NCBI GenBank assembly: GCA_017962495.1
Contig: JAGCVH010000073.1
Location: 1 to 55,036, forward strand
Direction: 5' to 3'
DNA: 55,036 nt
Origin: Bacteroidaceae bacterium
GTDB lineage: Bacteria; Bacteroidota; Bacteroidia; Bacteroidales; Bacteroidaceae
Below the pieces are notes generated by a model, which was not told the origin of the DNA, did no database searches, and saw nothing but the letters and a program-made list of their open reading frames with translations. Below are positions 1-8,289 of the stretch, piece after piece. How positions within the stretch are numbered: position 1 is the first letter of the stretch; each line of letters starts with the position of its first letter. The position numbers were made by a program, and so were the translations under genes.

Positions 1-60
1 ACATTTAGATTCAAATTTAACTTTTATTTCAATTAGTTGAAATACAGATTAATTAGCAGG

Positions 61-272
61 CGACTCGAACCTATGCCTTTTGTCAGTAAGCCTTCGGCCT
101 TCCGCGATAAGCCTTAGGCCTTCTGGATTAATCCCTTAGGGCTTCCGAATTAAGCCCTTAGGCCTTCCGAGCATCAAAACTATATTCAATCCACTTCGAA
201 CCTATATTCGAGTTGCATCGAACCTATGTTCGAAGAGCATCAAGCCTATGTTCGATTTCTTTCGGGCTTATG
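61..272. repeat. 22-nt-phased CTNAGG-type repeat array, copy 1
   Basis: Ten degenerate units follow one another with hexamer cores (CTATGC, CTTCGG, CTTAGG, CTATGT and similar) at about 71, 92, 113, 135, 157, 180, 202, 224, 246 and 267, so the period is 21-23 nt. Several units form small palindromes such as CGAAC-ctat-GTTCG. The array sits directly 3' of the rho stop codon. No open frame runs through it because 22 is not a multiple of three. Bases 1-60 to its left are AT-rich and show nothing I recognise. Confidence 0.75.
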
Positions 273-274
273 CC

Positions 275-2104
275 TTATGACTGCATGGTAGCCAACAACT
301 CTTCGTTGTTCAGCGTTCGGTCCATTCTGGTCTTAAGTTCGTTCATCGCCTCGATGGGGTTCATGTCGGACAGAACCTTACGCATCATCCACATGCGTTC
401 AAGTGTGGTGTTGTTGAGCAAGAGATCGTCGCGACGCGTACTACTTGCCACGATGTTTACAGCTGGGAAGATGCGCTTGTTGGCCAAGGTTCGGTCGAGT
501 TGCAACTCCATGTTACCTGTACCCTTAAATTCTTCGAAGATGACTTCGTCCATCTTTGAGCCGGTATCTGTTAGGGCTGTTGCGATGATAGTGAGCGAAC
601 CACCTCCTTCGATGTTTCGTGCAGCACCAAAGAAGCGCTTGGGCTTGTGCATTGCATTGGCATCAACACCACCAGTGAGCACTTTTCCGCTGGCAGGCGT
701 AACCGTATTGTAAGCGCGAGCCAAACGGGTGATGGAGTCGAGGAAAATGACTACATCGTGTCCGCACTCAACCATGCGCTTCGCCTTCTCAAGTACGATG
801 CCTGCAATCTTTACGTGTCTTTCTGCAGGCTCGTCGAACGTGGAGGCGATAACCTCGGCGTTAACGGTGCGAGCCATATCTGTAACTTCCTCGGGACGTT
901 CGTCGACGAGCAACATCATTAGGTATGCCTCGGGATGATTGCGTGCTATGCTGTTGGCAATATCTTTCAGGAGCAGTGTCTTACCCGTTTTCGGCTGTGC
1001 AACGATGAGGGCGCGTTGTCCTTTACCAATAGGTGCGAAGAGGTCTACGACACGTGACGAGAGCGAATCGCCCTTTCCTGTGCAAAGCTGGAACTTTTCA
1101 TCGGGGAATAGGGGAGTCAGGTGCTCGAAAGGACTGCGGTCGCGTGCAATGGTGGGATTGCAGCCGTTAATTGTTACTGCCTTTATCAGAGGGAAATACT
1201 TCTCGCCTTCGCGTGGCGGACGAACTGGGCCTTCGACCACATCGCCTGTTTTCAAGCCAAGGGTCTTGATTATCTGCTGACTTACATATATGTCATCGGG
1301 CGAAGCCAGATAATTGTAGTCGCTCGAACGAAGGAAGCCGAAACCCTCAGGCATTACTTCCAAGACGCCTTCGCCCTTAATCTTCTCACCAAAGTCATAA
1401 CGGGGATTGATGGCTTTTTCTTCGGCCTTCTCTTCGGCTTGTAAGCGTGAGAAATCGGAAACTGCTTTATCTTCGGGCATCATGCCGAATTGTGGGTTTT
1501 CTTGAGAGGTTTCAGTCGGTTCGATGTCTTTAAGGATGATGAAGTCTGGTTCGTCGCGTTCGAAGAAATCAGTGGAATACTTTTCCTTGGAAGTTATCTT
1601 TCCAACCTTCTGAGCTTCAGTTTTCTCCTTGCTTTCGACGGGTTCTTCGGCGGGCTGTGCTGAGGACTTGGAAATGCGCGTACGCTTTTTCTTCGTTTTG
1701 GGTGCCTCCGCAGTAGTTTCCTCAGGCGTATTCTCGGGTTCTGCTACGGGTGCAATAGGTTCCTCGGCAGGTTCCGCTTCTTTCGTCTTTTTCGGGCGTC
1801 CACGCTTCTTTGCAGGAGTGTCAGGAGCCTCTTCCTCCTTCTTCTTGGCTTCGCCTTTTGCAGGGGCAACAGGTTCTGTTTCGAAGAGAGAAGGTCCTTC
1901 TTCGATTTTCTTTTTATCTTCTTTCTTAGGTCTCCCGCGCTTCTTTGGCTTTTCCGTCACGGGGGGAATCGGCATTGTTGATTCCTTATCTATGATGTTG
2001 TAAATCAGAGACATCTTGTCATTGGACATTTGAGCGCCTATGCTCAGTCCCAACTCCACGAGTTGTTCGGGAGTCATGCTTTCGAGTTCACTCTTTGTAT
2101 GCAT
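275..2104 (-). CDS. rho: Transcription termination factor Rho with long disordered N-terminal insert
   Basis: Hexameric RNA-dependent ATPase that ends transcription in the cytoplasm. The N-terminal Rho domain (about residues 1-45) is followed by roughly 200 residues of Lys/Glu/Pro-rich low complexity. That insert holds two AT-hook-like motifs (KKRGRPKK, near residues 55-61 and 99-106). The RNA-binding fold resumes near residue 250 with [13 protein letters not shown], and the ATPase core has Walker A QPKTGKT near residue 370 and a well conserved C-terminus. At 609 residues it is far longer than the roughly 420 of E. coli Rho; such inserts are known in Bacteroidota, where the B. thetaiotaomicron one has been linked to phase separation. 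The ATG start is 72 nt downstream of a good promoter. Identity is certain; DNA binding by the hooks is inference. Confidence 0.97.
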   Translation of the reverse strand: MHTKSELESMTPEQLVELGLSIGAQMSNDKMSLIYNIIDKESTMPIPPVTEKPKKRGRPKKEDKKKIEEGPSLFETEPVAPAKGEAKKKEEEAPDTPAKKRGRPKKTKEAEPAEEPIAPVAEPENTPEETTAEAPKTKKKRTRISKSSAQPAEEPVESKEKTEAQKVGKITSKEKYSTDFFERDEPDFIILKDIEPTETSQENPQFGMMPEDKAVSDFSRLQAEEKAEEKAINPRYDFGEKIKGEGVLEVMPEGFGFLRSSDYNYLASPDDIYVSQQIIKTLGLKTGDVVEGPVRPPREGEKYFPLIKAVTINGCNPTIARDRSPFEHLTPLFPDEKFQLCTGKGDSLSSRVVDLFAPIGKGQRALIVAQPKTGKTLLLKDIANSIARNHPEAYLMMLLVDERPEEVTDMARTVNAEVIASTFDEPAERHVKIAGIVLEKAKRMVECGHDVVIFLDSITRLARAYNTVTPASGKVLTGGVDANAMHKPKRFFGAARNIEGGGSLTIIATALTDTGSKMDEVIFEEFKGTGNMELQLDRTLANKRIFPAVNIVASSTRRDDLLLNNTTLERMWMMRKVLSDMNPIEAMNELKTRMDRTLNNEELLATMQS

Positions 2105-2182
2105 TATAAAATGATAAGGTATAAGGTGTAAAATGTAGAAATGGAAAAGGTGAAAGACGCATTGAGCTTAATCTTTCGACTG

Positions 2183-2214
2183 CAAAGATAGTGCAAATTG
2201 AGTGAAATACCAAA
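2183..2214 (-). promoter_or_regulatory. Bacteroidota-type promoter of rho
   Basis: On the minus strand TTTG (2211-2214) and TATCTTTG (2183-2190) are separated by 20 nt, a perfect match to the phylum's primary promoter. The predicted start is near 2176, giving a leader of about 70 nt. The -33 box lies inside the left arm of a 13-bp inverted repeat. Confidence 0.7.
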
Positions 2215-2323
2215 TAAAGAACGGAAAATTATGGAAGAATGACATAAAAAATTATTTTTAGTTTCATTCCTTCCGTAATGTTAGACCATAGGTCGAGGAG
2301 CATCGCTCCTGTTCTTTATTTGG
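2210..2323. repeat. 114-bp imperfect palindrome upstream of rho
   Basis: A 13-bp sequence CCAAATAAAGAAC at 2210-2222 recurs as its exact reverse complement at 2311-2323. Inside, GGAAGAATGA near 2233 faces TCATTCCTTCC near 2262, so much of the 114 bp could fold on itself. It may be a small MITE-like insertion or a regulatory hairpin. No protein is encoded. The rest of the rho-upstream gap (2324-2476) holds a further hairpin, TAGTTTATC/GATAAACTA, at about 2386-2419. Confidence 0.6.
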
Positions 2324-2476
2324 AATTGCCGAGATGCAGCCTATTTCGACCGCAGGTCCGCTCGGCCCTTTGGGACGCTTGCGTAGTTTATCGGAGCAAG
2401 AAAGGTATGATAAACTAAGGAAATACTCTTTTATTCTCTTTCTTACATAATGAAAGCCTATGGTATAGCGTGAATT

Positions 2477-2512
2477 AAAGCCCTTTCTCCCTAATCGCGG
2501 AGAAAGGGCTTT
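2477..2512 (-). terminator. Strong intrinsic terminator of the lipoprotein gene
   Basis: A GC-rich stem of 14 bp (AAAGCCCTTTCTCC with its complement) and a short loop lie 65 nt beyond the stop of the minus-strand lipoprotein. A T-containing tail follows on the minus strand. Confidence 0.7.
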
Positions 2513-2576
2513 GAGATTTATTCTTGAGAAAAAGGTTTATTTGAGAACAGATAAGGATGAATCGTCAGCAATGCAA

Positions 2577-3827
2577 TTATCTGTAAACAAAGATTTGAAA
2601 ATCATCTTCCGTCAACTGCCATTCTTTGCCAAACTTAATCTTTGTCAAACCAATAAAAACATACTCATCGTATTGGCGATCTTCACCTTCCGAGTATGTG
2701 CCAATCAGTTTAACATCATGCTCTTCCTTAACTTCTCCGTATTGTAAACATGGCAAATCGAATCTTGCAACAATATTGTCAAAATAAGCATGCTCTTCGT
2801 GTAGTTTATAAGGTAATGTAAAAAGATTATATTCAAGGGCAAAATTATATATCCAATCAACAGTTTGTACATCATCATTCCAATATACATTTTCTTGTTC
2901 CATTAATTCCTTTTCTGCCTTGAGGAATGAGATGTCAACATTTTCCAATACTTTCCATGAATTGGGTTCGTAATCCAATTTTCCCATCAGTTTTGTTTCA
3001 TAGGTTTTAGTTTCACTCCTATTATCAGAATAGTGATGTTTTAGTTTAATCCAACTGTTATAAGTTGTAACCCTTGTATCGCTTTCAATATCTGAAATAC
3101 CACTATCTAATAATTCGCTAGAAACAACGCACGGATGCGTTCCCAATATCCTCTTTAACATTACGTTGGCATTCAAGACATAGTCATTTCCGTTTAGTTC
3201 TACTGTTATTGAATGGGAGAGGTTTTTACGCAGATATACTGATGTTATGTCATCGAAGCGAAAATTCTTTTCAACAGAATAGTCTAAATCCTCTACTTTG
3301 TACCCATTGTCTCTTATTTTCGTAATTTTATAATAAGGCATAGTTTCTTTAGTCACACCATCATCATAGACGGCAACCTGATACTCGAGTTCATACTCAA
3401 AAGAGAATTCATCAAAGGTAACCGTATAAACCATTGCCGAATCGATTGTGGTTACGAAACCGTCCTTGTGGGTTCCTTTCTCTCGATAGGAAATATCCGT
3501 AGCGTAGCCGTTGGAAAGCCCCCACGGTTCAACATAACATATAGTGTCTACGTTGTGAAAAACATCATTCAATGTTACAGAAACGACATCGGAATGTGTG
3601 GCTCTTGTCACGCTGTTGACCTTAATCCACGACTTATAGGTCAGTTTGGTTCCCACCGTTCCATTCTTCATCTTAACCTGTTTCACGGAAACATCTTTAT
3701 CGATGCCTGTATCAATGATTTCACTTTCGAGGACCTCTGGCAAATCATCTTCACCACAAGACGATAAGGTCATGATACACATTACAAAGCCAAGGAGGAG
3801 GCCCGATAAATAGAATGTTTTTTTCAT
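2577..3827 (-). CDS. Outer-membrane-type lipoprotein of unknown function
   Basis: The 416-residue product begins with a lipoprotein signal (MKKTFYLSGLLLGFVMCIM) and a lipobox, LSSC, with the modified cysteine at about residue 24 followed by GEDD; acidic residues after the Cys suit surface export in Bacteroidota. The mature part is rich in Tyr, Val, Asp and Thr. It contains two resembling stretches around YKSWIKVNSV and YNSWIKLKHH, which suggests a duplicated beta-rich domain (residues about 40-200 and 230-410). I do not recognise the family. It is a single-gene unit, facing away from the ABC-F gene and ending in its own terminator. Confidence 0.8.
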   Translation of the reverse strand: MKKTFYLSGLLLGFVMCIMTLSSCGEDDLPEVLESEIIDTGIDKDVSVKQVKMKNGTVGTKLTYKSWIKVNSVTRATHSDVVSVTLNDVFHNVDTICYVEPWGLSNGYATDISYREKGTHKDGFVTTIDSAMVYTVTFDEFSFEYELEYQVAVYDDGVTKETMPYYKITKIRDNGYKVEDLDYSVEKNFRFDDITSVYLRKNLSHSITVELNGNDYVLNANVMLKRILGTHPCVVSSELLDSGISDIESDTRVTTYNSWIKLKHHYSDNRSETKTYETKLMGKLDYEPNSWKVLENVDISFLKAEKELMEQENVYWNDDVQTVDWIYNFALEYNLFTLPYKLHEEHAYFDNIVARFDLPCLQYGEVKEEHDVKLIGTYSEGEDRQYDEYVFIGLTKIKFGKEWQLTEDDFQIFVYR

Positions 3828-3965
3828 ATTTTCATTAGCTTAATGTAACATGCTACAAATTTACAAATAAAATTATAATAAAGAAAAAGAAAATTGAAAA
3901 AAGTGATAAGGCCCTCATTCTTGAGCCCTAAAATATTGTTTTATTCTGTCTTACAGTCTTTGAAC

Positions 3966-4080
3966 CTTTGTCTTCCAGCAAAAGCCCTTAGGTCTTCTGC
4001 AATAAGGCCTATGTTCGTTAGCAATCGAACCTATGTTCATTGGTCATTGAACCTATTTTCGTTGCGTCTAAGGCCTAATA
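3966..4080. repeat. 22-nt-phased CTNAGG-type repeat array, copy 2
   Basis: Six units have cores at 3966, 3987, 4009, 4031, 4053 and 4075, five steps of 21-22 nt. Cores include CTTTGT, CTTAGG, CTATGT and CTATTT. The array fills most of the gap between the divergent lipoprotein and ABC-F genes (3828-4166). A long open frame happens to cross it, which creates an apparent N-terminal extension of the ABC-F protein. Confidence 0.75.
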
Positions 4081-4166
4081 TCAATTTCGGTTGTTACGAA
4101 AGCATCTTTTTGCCAAGAATTTGTTTATCTCGCCAAATTACATTATCTTCGCAGATATTTTACTCG

Positions 4167-5966
4167 ATGGCACAGGTTAATCCCTATATTCAAGTAAGTG
4201 GGCTAACGCGAAGCGTGGGCGACAGGCTGTTGTTTGCCGATGTCAGTTTTGGCATTGCTGAGGGACAGCATGTGGGTCTGATTGCGCAGAACGGAACGGG
4301 TAAAACCACTTTGCTCAATATTCTGGCAGGCAAGGATAGTGCGGACGAGGGCAGTGTAATATATCGTAAGGACCTTCGAGTGGGATATCTGGAGCAAATG
4401 CCCCATTATCCGATGGATATGACTGTTAAGGAGGCGGCAGGCTGGCATCTTGGTTGGTCGCAATTGGATGAGGAGAAGCAACTCGAATGTGAAATACGTT
4501 CGGCACAGATACTCACTAAGCTAAAGATAACGGACCTGAATCAACCACTCTCCGAACTATCGGGTGGGCAGTTGAAGCGTGTTGCTTTGGCCAATGTCCT
4601 CACTATCGAACCTGACTTCTTGATATTGGACGAGCCTACCAACCACCTCGACCTAGAGATGATAGAATGGCTTGAGAAATACCTCTCTCGCACTTCCATA
4701 ACCCTCCTTATGGTTACTCACGACAGATATTTCCTCGATAGGGTTTGCTCCGTAATTATGGAACTCGACAATGAGACGATTTACACCTATCGGGGCAATT
4801 ACAGCTATTATCTGGAGAAACGCCAAGAGAGAGTCGATGCATTAAATTCCAGAGTAGCTCGAGCGCAGAATCTCTATCGCACGGAACTTGATTGGATGCG
4901 CCGAATGCCTCAGGCTCGCGGACATAAGGCTCGTTATCGCGAAGAGGCTTTCTATGAGCTGGAGAAGATAGCCAAGCAAAGGATGGAAGAGCGACGTATG
5001 CGCTTGCACGTCAAGTCTTCATACATCGGTTCGAAGATATTTGAGGCAGAATACGTGAGTAAGAGTTTTGGCGAACTTACGATATTGAAGGATTTCTATT
5101 ACAATTTCTCTCGCTTCGAGAAAATGGGTATTGTCGGTGCTAATGGAACGGGCAAGTCCACCTTCGTGAAAATGCTTTTGGGAATGGTTAGGCCTGATAG
5201 CGGTCGCTTTGTTGTAGGTGATACAGTTCGCTTTGGCTATTTTTCTCAAGATAATATGCCTGTTGACCAGCAGAAGAAGGTCATAGACGTAGTGCGTGAG
5301 AAAGCAGAGTATGTCGATTTGGGAGGAGGGCGTCATCTTACGGCAATGCAGTTCTTGCAACACTTTATGTTCCCACCCGAACAACAACAGAATTATGTCT
5401 ATAAGCTTTCGGGTGGCGAACAGCGTCGTTTGCAACTATGTCTCGTGCTGATGCAAAGCCCCAATTTCCTGGTACTTGACGAGCCGACAAACGACCTCGA
5501 TATCTTGAGCTTGCAAATCCTTGAGGAATATCTGCAAGACTTTAGTGGGTGTGTGATTGTTGTCAGTCACGATCGCTACTTCATGGATAAGGTTGTCGAC
5601 CACTTGCTTGTCTTTAATGGAGAGGGTAGGATACAAGATTTCCCCGGCAATTACACGCAATATCGCGAGTGGTTGAAATTACAGCCGAAACCCGAAAACC
5701 AATCTTCCACAAAGACCGAACCTCGACAAAGACCTCGAAAGACGGAGGAGAAACGTCGCCTTTCCTATAATGAGCGTAGGGAATACGAGCAACTGGGAAA
5801 GGAGATAGATGCTTTGGAGGAAGAAAAACAAGCAATCATCTCGGCTCTTTCGGGTGCATCTTTGTCTGTGAATGAGATTACAGAAAAATCTAAGCGCTTG
5901 CCCGAACTTGAGGCAGAACTGGATGAAAAGAGCATGCGCTGGCTTGAACTAAGTGAGCTTGCATAA
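4167..5966 (+). CDS. uup: ABC-F family ATPase (Uup-like)
   Basis: Soluble tandem ABC ATPase of the ABC-F class, which acts on ribosomes or, for Uup, in DNA repair and ribosome maintenance. It has no membrane segments. Domain 1 has Walker A AQNGTGKTTLL, signature LSGGQLKR and Walker B FLILDEPTNHLD. Domain 2 has GANGTGKST, LSGGEQRR and FLVLDEPTNDLD. The two are joined by an Arg-rich linker, and a C-terminal coiled coil (EEKRRLSYNERREYEQLGKE) is typical of Uup. I chose the ATG at 4167 (MAQVNPYIQVSGLTR, 599 residues) because the upstream 91 in-frame codons are translated repeat array and a promoter-like TATCTTCG lies only about 20 nt before this ATG. Class certain; Uup assignment likely. Confidence 0.92.
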   Translation: MAQVNPYIQVSGLTRSVGDRLLFADVSFGIAEGQHVGLIAQNGTGKTTLLNILAGKDSADEGSVIYRKDLRVGYLEQMPHYPMDMTVKEAAGWHLGWSQLDEEKQLECEIRSAQILTKLKITDLNQPLSELSGGQLKRVALANVLTIEPDFLILDEPTNHLDLEMIEWLEKYLSRTSITLLMVTHDRYFLDRVCSVIMELDNETIYTYRGNYSYYLEKRQERVDALNSRVARAQNLYRTELDWMRRMPQARGHKARYREEAFYELEKIAKQRMEERRMRLHVKSSYIGSKIFEAEYVSKSFGELTILKDFYYNFSRFEKMGIVGANGTGKSTFVKMLLGMVRPDSGRFVVGDTVRFGYFSQDNMPVDQQKKVIDVVREKAEYVDLGGGRHLTAMQFLQHFMFPPEQQQNYVYKLSGGEQRRLQLCLVLMQSPNFLVLDEPTNDLDILSLQILEEYLQDFSGCVIVVSHDRYFMDKVVDHLLVFNGEGRIQDFPGNYTQYREWLKLQPKPENQSSTKTEPRQRPRKTEEKRRLSYNERREYEQLGKEIDALEEEKQAIISALSGASLSVNEITEKSKRLPELEAELDEKSMRWLELSELA

Positions 5967-6008
5967 GTTATTTTGCCCTCTTGTGGAAAAAAATTGTGAA
6001 TTAATAAC

Positions 6009-6037
6009 TTGTAATTCATAAATAATTCGTACCTTTG
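6009..6037 (+). promoter_or_regulatory. Promoter of rpsP
   Basis: TACCTTTG at 6030-6037 matches the phylum's -7 box, with a TTG at 6009-6011 in place of the -33 box. The rpsP start is 58 nt further on. Confidence 0.6.
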
Positions 6038-6095
6038 CAGCCGCTGTCACGGGTTGGCAGCATATTTCAAACCTATTAAATAAAAATTTTAACTA

Positions 6096-6641
6096 ATGGC
6101 AACAAAAATTAGATTACAGCGTCACGGTCGTAAAGGCTATGCCTTCTACAGCATCGTTATCGCTGATGTAAGAGCTCCACGAGATGGTAAGTTTACAGAG
6201 AAGATTGGTACTTACAATCCTAACACCAATCCTGCCACTGTAGATTTGAAATTCGATCGTGCCCTGTATTGGGTTGGCGTTGGCGCACAGCCTACCGACA
6301 CCGTACGTAACATTCTCAGCCGCGAAGGTGTGTATTTGAAGAAACACCTGCTTGCTGGTGTGAAGAAGGGCGCATTTGACGAGGCCACTGCAGAGGCTAA
6401 GTTTGAGGCATGGAAGGCAGATCGCCAAAAGGGTCTGAATGCTATTGCTGCAAAGCTTGCTGCAGACAAGAAGGCTGCTGAGGCAGCTCGCTTGGAGGCT
6501 GAGAAGAAGGCTAACGCCAAAGTACAGGAGAAGGTAGCCGAGAAGAAGGCTGCTGAAGCTGCTGCTAAGGCCGAGGCAGAAGCTGCTGCATCAGAGAACA
6601 CAGAAGCTACAGAGACTAACGCCGAGACAACCGAGGCTTAA
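6096..6641 (+). CDS. rpsP: 30S ribosomal protein S16 with long Ala/Lys/Glu tail
   Basis: The core (about residues 1-85) is a canonical bS16: [20 protein letters not shown], then [13 protein letters not shown] and the TDTVRNIL region. The C-terminal ~95 residues are low-complexity Ala, Lys and Glu (for example [18 protein letters not shown]) and are predicted to be a helical or disordered extension. Total length of 181 is about twice the usual 80-90; long S16 tails are common in Bacteroidota. It is transcribed alone from its own promoter, ends at an intrinsic terminator, and lacks the rimM-trmD neighbours usual in other phyla. Role: 30S assembly and structure. Confidence 0.97.
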   Translation: MATKIRLQRHGRKGYAFYSIVIADVRAPRDGKFTEKIGTYNPNTNPATVDLKFDRALYWVGVGAQPTDTVRNILSREGVYLKKHLLAGVKKGAFDEATAEAKFEAWKADRQKGLNAIAAKLAADKKAAEAARLEAEKKANAKVQEKVAEKKAAEAAAKAEAEAAASENTEATETNAETTEA

Positions 6642-6692
6642 AAACCAAAACAGTTAAAAATTTTATTCTAATAGATTATTCCAAACAACAGC

Positions 6693-6730
6693 GAAAGGGC
6701 TCCGCCGTGAGGTAGGGCCCTTTCAATATT
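6693..6730 (+). terminator. Intrinsic terminator of rpsP
   Basis: GAAAGGGC at 6693-6700 pairs with GCCCTTTC at 6717-6724, followed by AATATTTTAT. It lies about 50 nt after the rpsP stop. Confidence 0.75.
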
Positions 6731-6755
6731 TTATGTGGGTTTGAATTTACTTAAT

Positions 6756-6845
6756 CTGAGGTTCGAGATTGTACAAGCGAGCGCTTAAGCTTATACAAGC
6801 AAGGGCTTGAGGTTGCTCAAGCAATGGCTTAAGGTTGTACAAGCT
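6756..6845. repeat. 22-nt-phased repeat array, copy 3 (GCTTNAGGTTG variant)
   Basis: Cores CTGAGG, CTTAAG, CTTGAGG and CTTAAGG lie at 6756, 6784, 6806 and 6828. The last two steps are exactly 22 nt, and each of these units ends in a CAAGC-type motif. The array lies between the convergent rpsP and CPBP genes and runs into the latter, supplying its last codons (LVQP) and stop. Confidence 0.65.
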
Positions 6846-7749
6846 CTTCGTCCTGCTTTACTATTGCGTCGGCTTGGGGTTGTGCAATCTCGGCTGTCAG
6901 TTTCTCCACGTTATGATGGTGGTTATGATGATGGTGGTGGTGATGCTCATCTTCGTCGTTGCGGGTAATGTGCTTTCTGTGATATTGTTTCCAGAACTCC
7001 ATAAGGAAGAGAATGCATAGCCCCGTGCAAATGATAATATAAACCCATGCAATGCCAGAGCCTCCTAAAAGCTCTGCATAGCTGATATCGTTTGCACGCT
7101 CTCCTAAAGCAAGTGTTTCCACAACGGCAATAGAGTTGTTTAGGATGTGAATGATGCTGGTCAGGACTATACTATGGCTCTTAACATAAACTACACCCAA
7201 GACAACACCCATTATGAAGGCAAAGGGAATCTGCGCTGGATTGAGGTGAATGATGCCGAACATCAATGCAGAAAAGAGTATGGCAACCCACCTGTGTTGA
7301 CCGCGACGGATGAGATAGCCGATAATGCCCTCGCGGAAAACTATTTCCTCTATGATAGGACCAATAATGGCGATGGCTAACACTCCCCAGAACGAATGGC
7401 AAAGATTGCCCATTAATGCCTCTATCGAGTTGGGCAAGTCGACCTTTTCATTCAAGAGGTTGGCGGCGATAATGCCCATTAATGCACCTACAATAGCAAG
7501 AGGTGCTTTTCTCCAGCTTATGTATTTGGGATTAACGACTCTCCATTTTATCATTTTCATCCTATGCAGGATGCAAACGGTGAGCACTCCACTTATGATG
7601 AGACCAAGTGCTATCATGGTGGCCTTTCCTACCTCGCCAAACTTAGCGGCAACACCTATCCAACCAATAATTCCTCCAACGAGAAGCTCCATCAAAATGA
7701 ATACGAAAACAGCAATAATTGGCTTCCAAAATACCTTCATTTCATTCAA
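6829..7749 (-). CDS. CPBP-family (CAAX protease/bacteriocin-processing) intramembrane metalloprotease with His-rich tail
   Basis: This multi-pass membrane protein of 306 residues carries the Abi/CPBP signature: EEIVFREG (the EExxxR motif near residue 133), then FGIIHLNP with the metal-binding His, and a further conserved region near HILNNSIAV. About eight hydrophobic segments are visible. Relatives process prenylated proteins or peptides, or give self-immunity to bacteriocins; the substrate here is unknown. After the last membrane helix comes a charged tail with a striking cluster (DEDEHHHHHHHNHHHN) that may bind Zn, Ni or Cu. The final residues and stop codon fall inside a 22-nt repeat array. 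It is a single gene with a minus-strand TACTTTTG box at 7768-7775. Confidence 0.88.
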   Translation of the reverse strand: MNEMKVFWKPIIAVFVFILMELLVGGIIGWIGVAAKFGEVGKATMIALGLIISGVLTVCILHRMKMIKWRVVNPKYISWRKAPLAIVGALMGIIAANLLNEKVDLPNSIEALMGNLCHSFWGVLAIAIIGPIIEEIVFREGIIGYLIRRGQHRWVAILFSALMFGIIHLNPAQIPFAFIMGVVLGVVYVKSHSIVLTSIIHILNNSIAVVETLALGERANDISYAELLGGSGIAWVYIIICTGLCILFLMEFWKQYHRKHITRNDEDEHHHHHHHNHHHNVEKLTAEIAQPQADAIVKQDEELVQP

Positions 7750-7851
7750 AGTTTAAGGTTATTAATGCAAAAGTAATACAAAAAAACGATATATCAACGA
7801 TTCATATGAGATTTATTTTGTATATTTGCGAGAGTTTATGGGATTTTATAT

Positions 7852-8265
7852 ATGAATGGACGGCAAATCGAGCATCGTGGTGTCGTGGAACGTGTAGTGT
7901 CCCACGGTGTTTTCGTATCTATTGTGCAAGAAACTGCTTGCTCTGCTTGTGCTGCTGCCCACTTGTGCCATAGTTCGGAAAAGAACGAGAAAGTGGTGGA
8001 GATAACTTGCGACGCCCCTCACCGTTACAATATTGGTCAGGAAGTGACTATAGTCGGTGAGGTGGGTTTAGGCTTACGTGCAACCTTGTGGGCTTATGTG
8101 ATACCCCTTGTTCTGCTTATGGCGGTGCTGATGATTTCGGCCTCATACCTCAATGCTGGAGTTGCTGCACTACTGGCTTTAGCATCCCTTATACTATACT
8201 ATATTATATTATATGCGTTTCGCAATCAGATGCAACGACGCTTTTCCTTTCGCATTAAATCATAA
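7852..8265 (+). CDS. rseC: RseC/MucC-like positive regulator of SoxR-type protein, upstream of rnf
   Basis: The 137-residue protein has an N-terminal domain with a Cys cluster (ETACSACAAAHLC near residues 26-37) followed by two membrane helices (LWAYVIPLVLLMAVLMI and AALLALASLILYYIIL). This is the RseC/MucC architecture (PF04246), whose members act with Rnf-type complexes to reduce SoxR or influence RseA. It lies 24 nt upstream of rnfB and shares its promoter (TATATTTG at 7821-7828), so it is probably co-transcribed as the first gene of the rnf operon. The Cys cluster may hold an iron-sulfur centre or form redox disulfides; that is inference. Confidence 0.85.
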   Translation: MNGRQIEHRGVVERVVSHGVFVSIVQETACSACAAAHLCHSSEKNEKVVEITCDAPHRYNIGQEVTIVGEVGLGLRATLWAYVIPLVLLMAVLMISASYLNAGVAALLALASLILYYIILYAFRNQMQRRFSFRIKS

Positions 8266-8289
8266 ACAATTAAATAATACAAACAAATC

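Noticed and set aside
275-713. Plus-strand frames across rho (213-713, 647-922, 939-1280 and others)
   Set aside because: They lie wholly or mainly within the certain rho gene on the other strand and show no recognisable domain.
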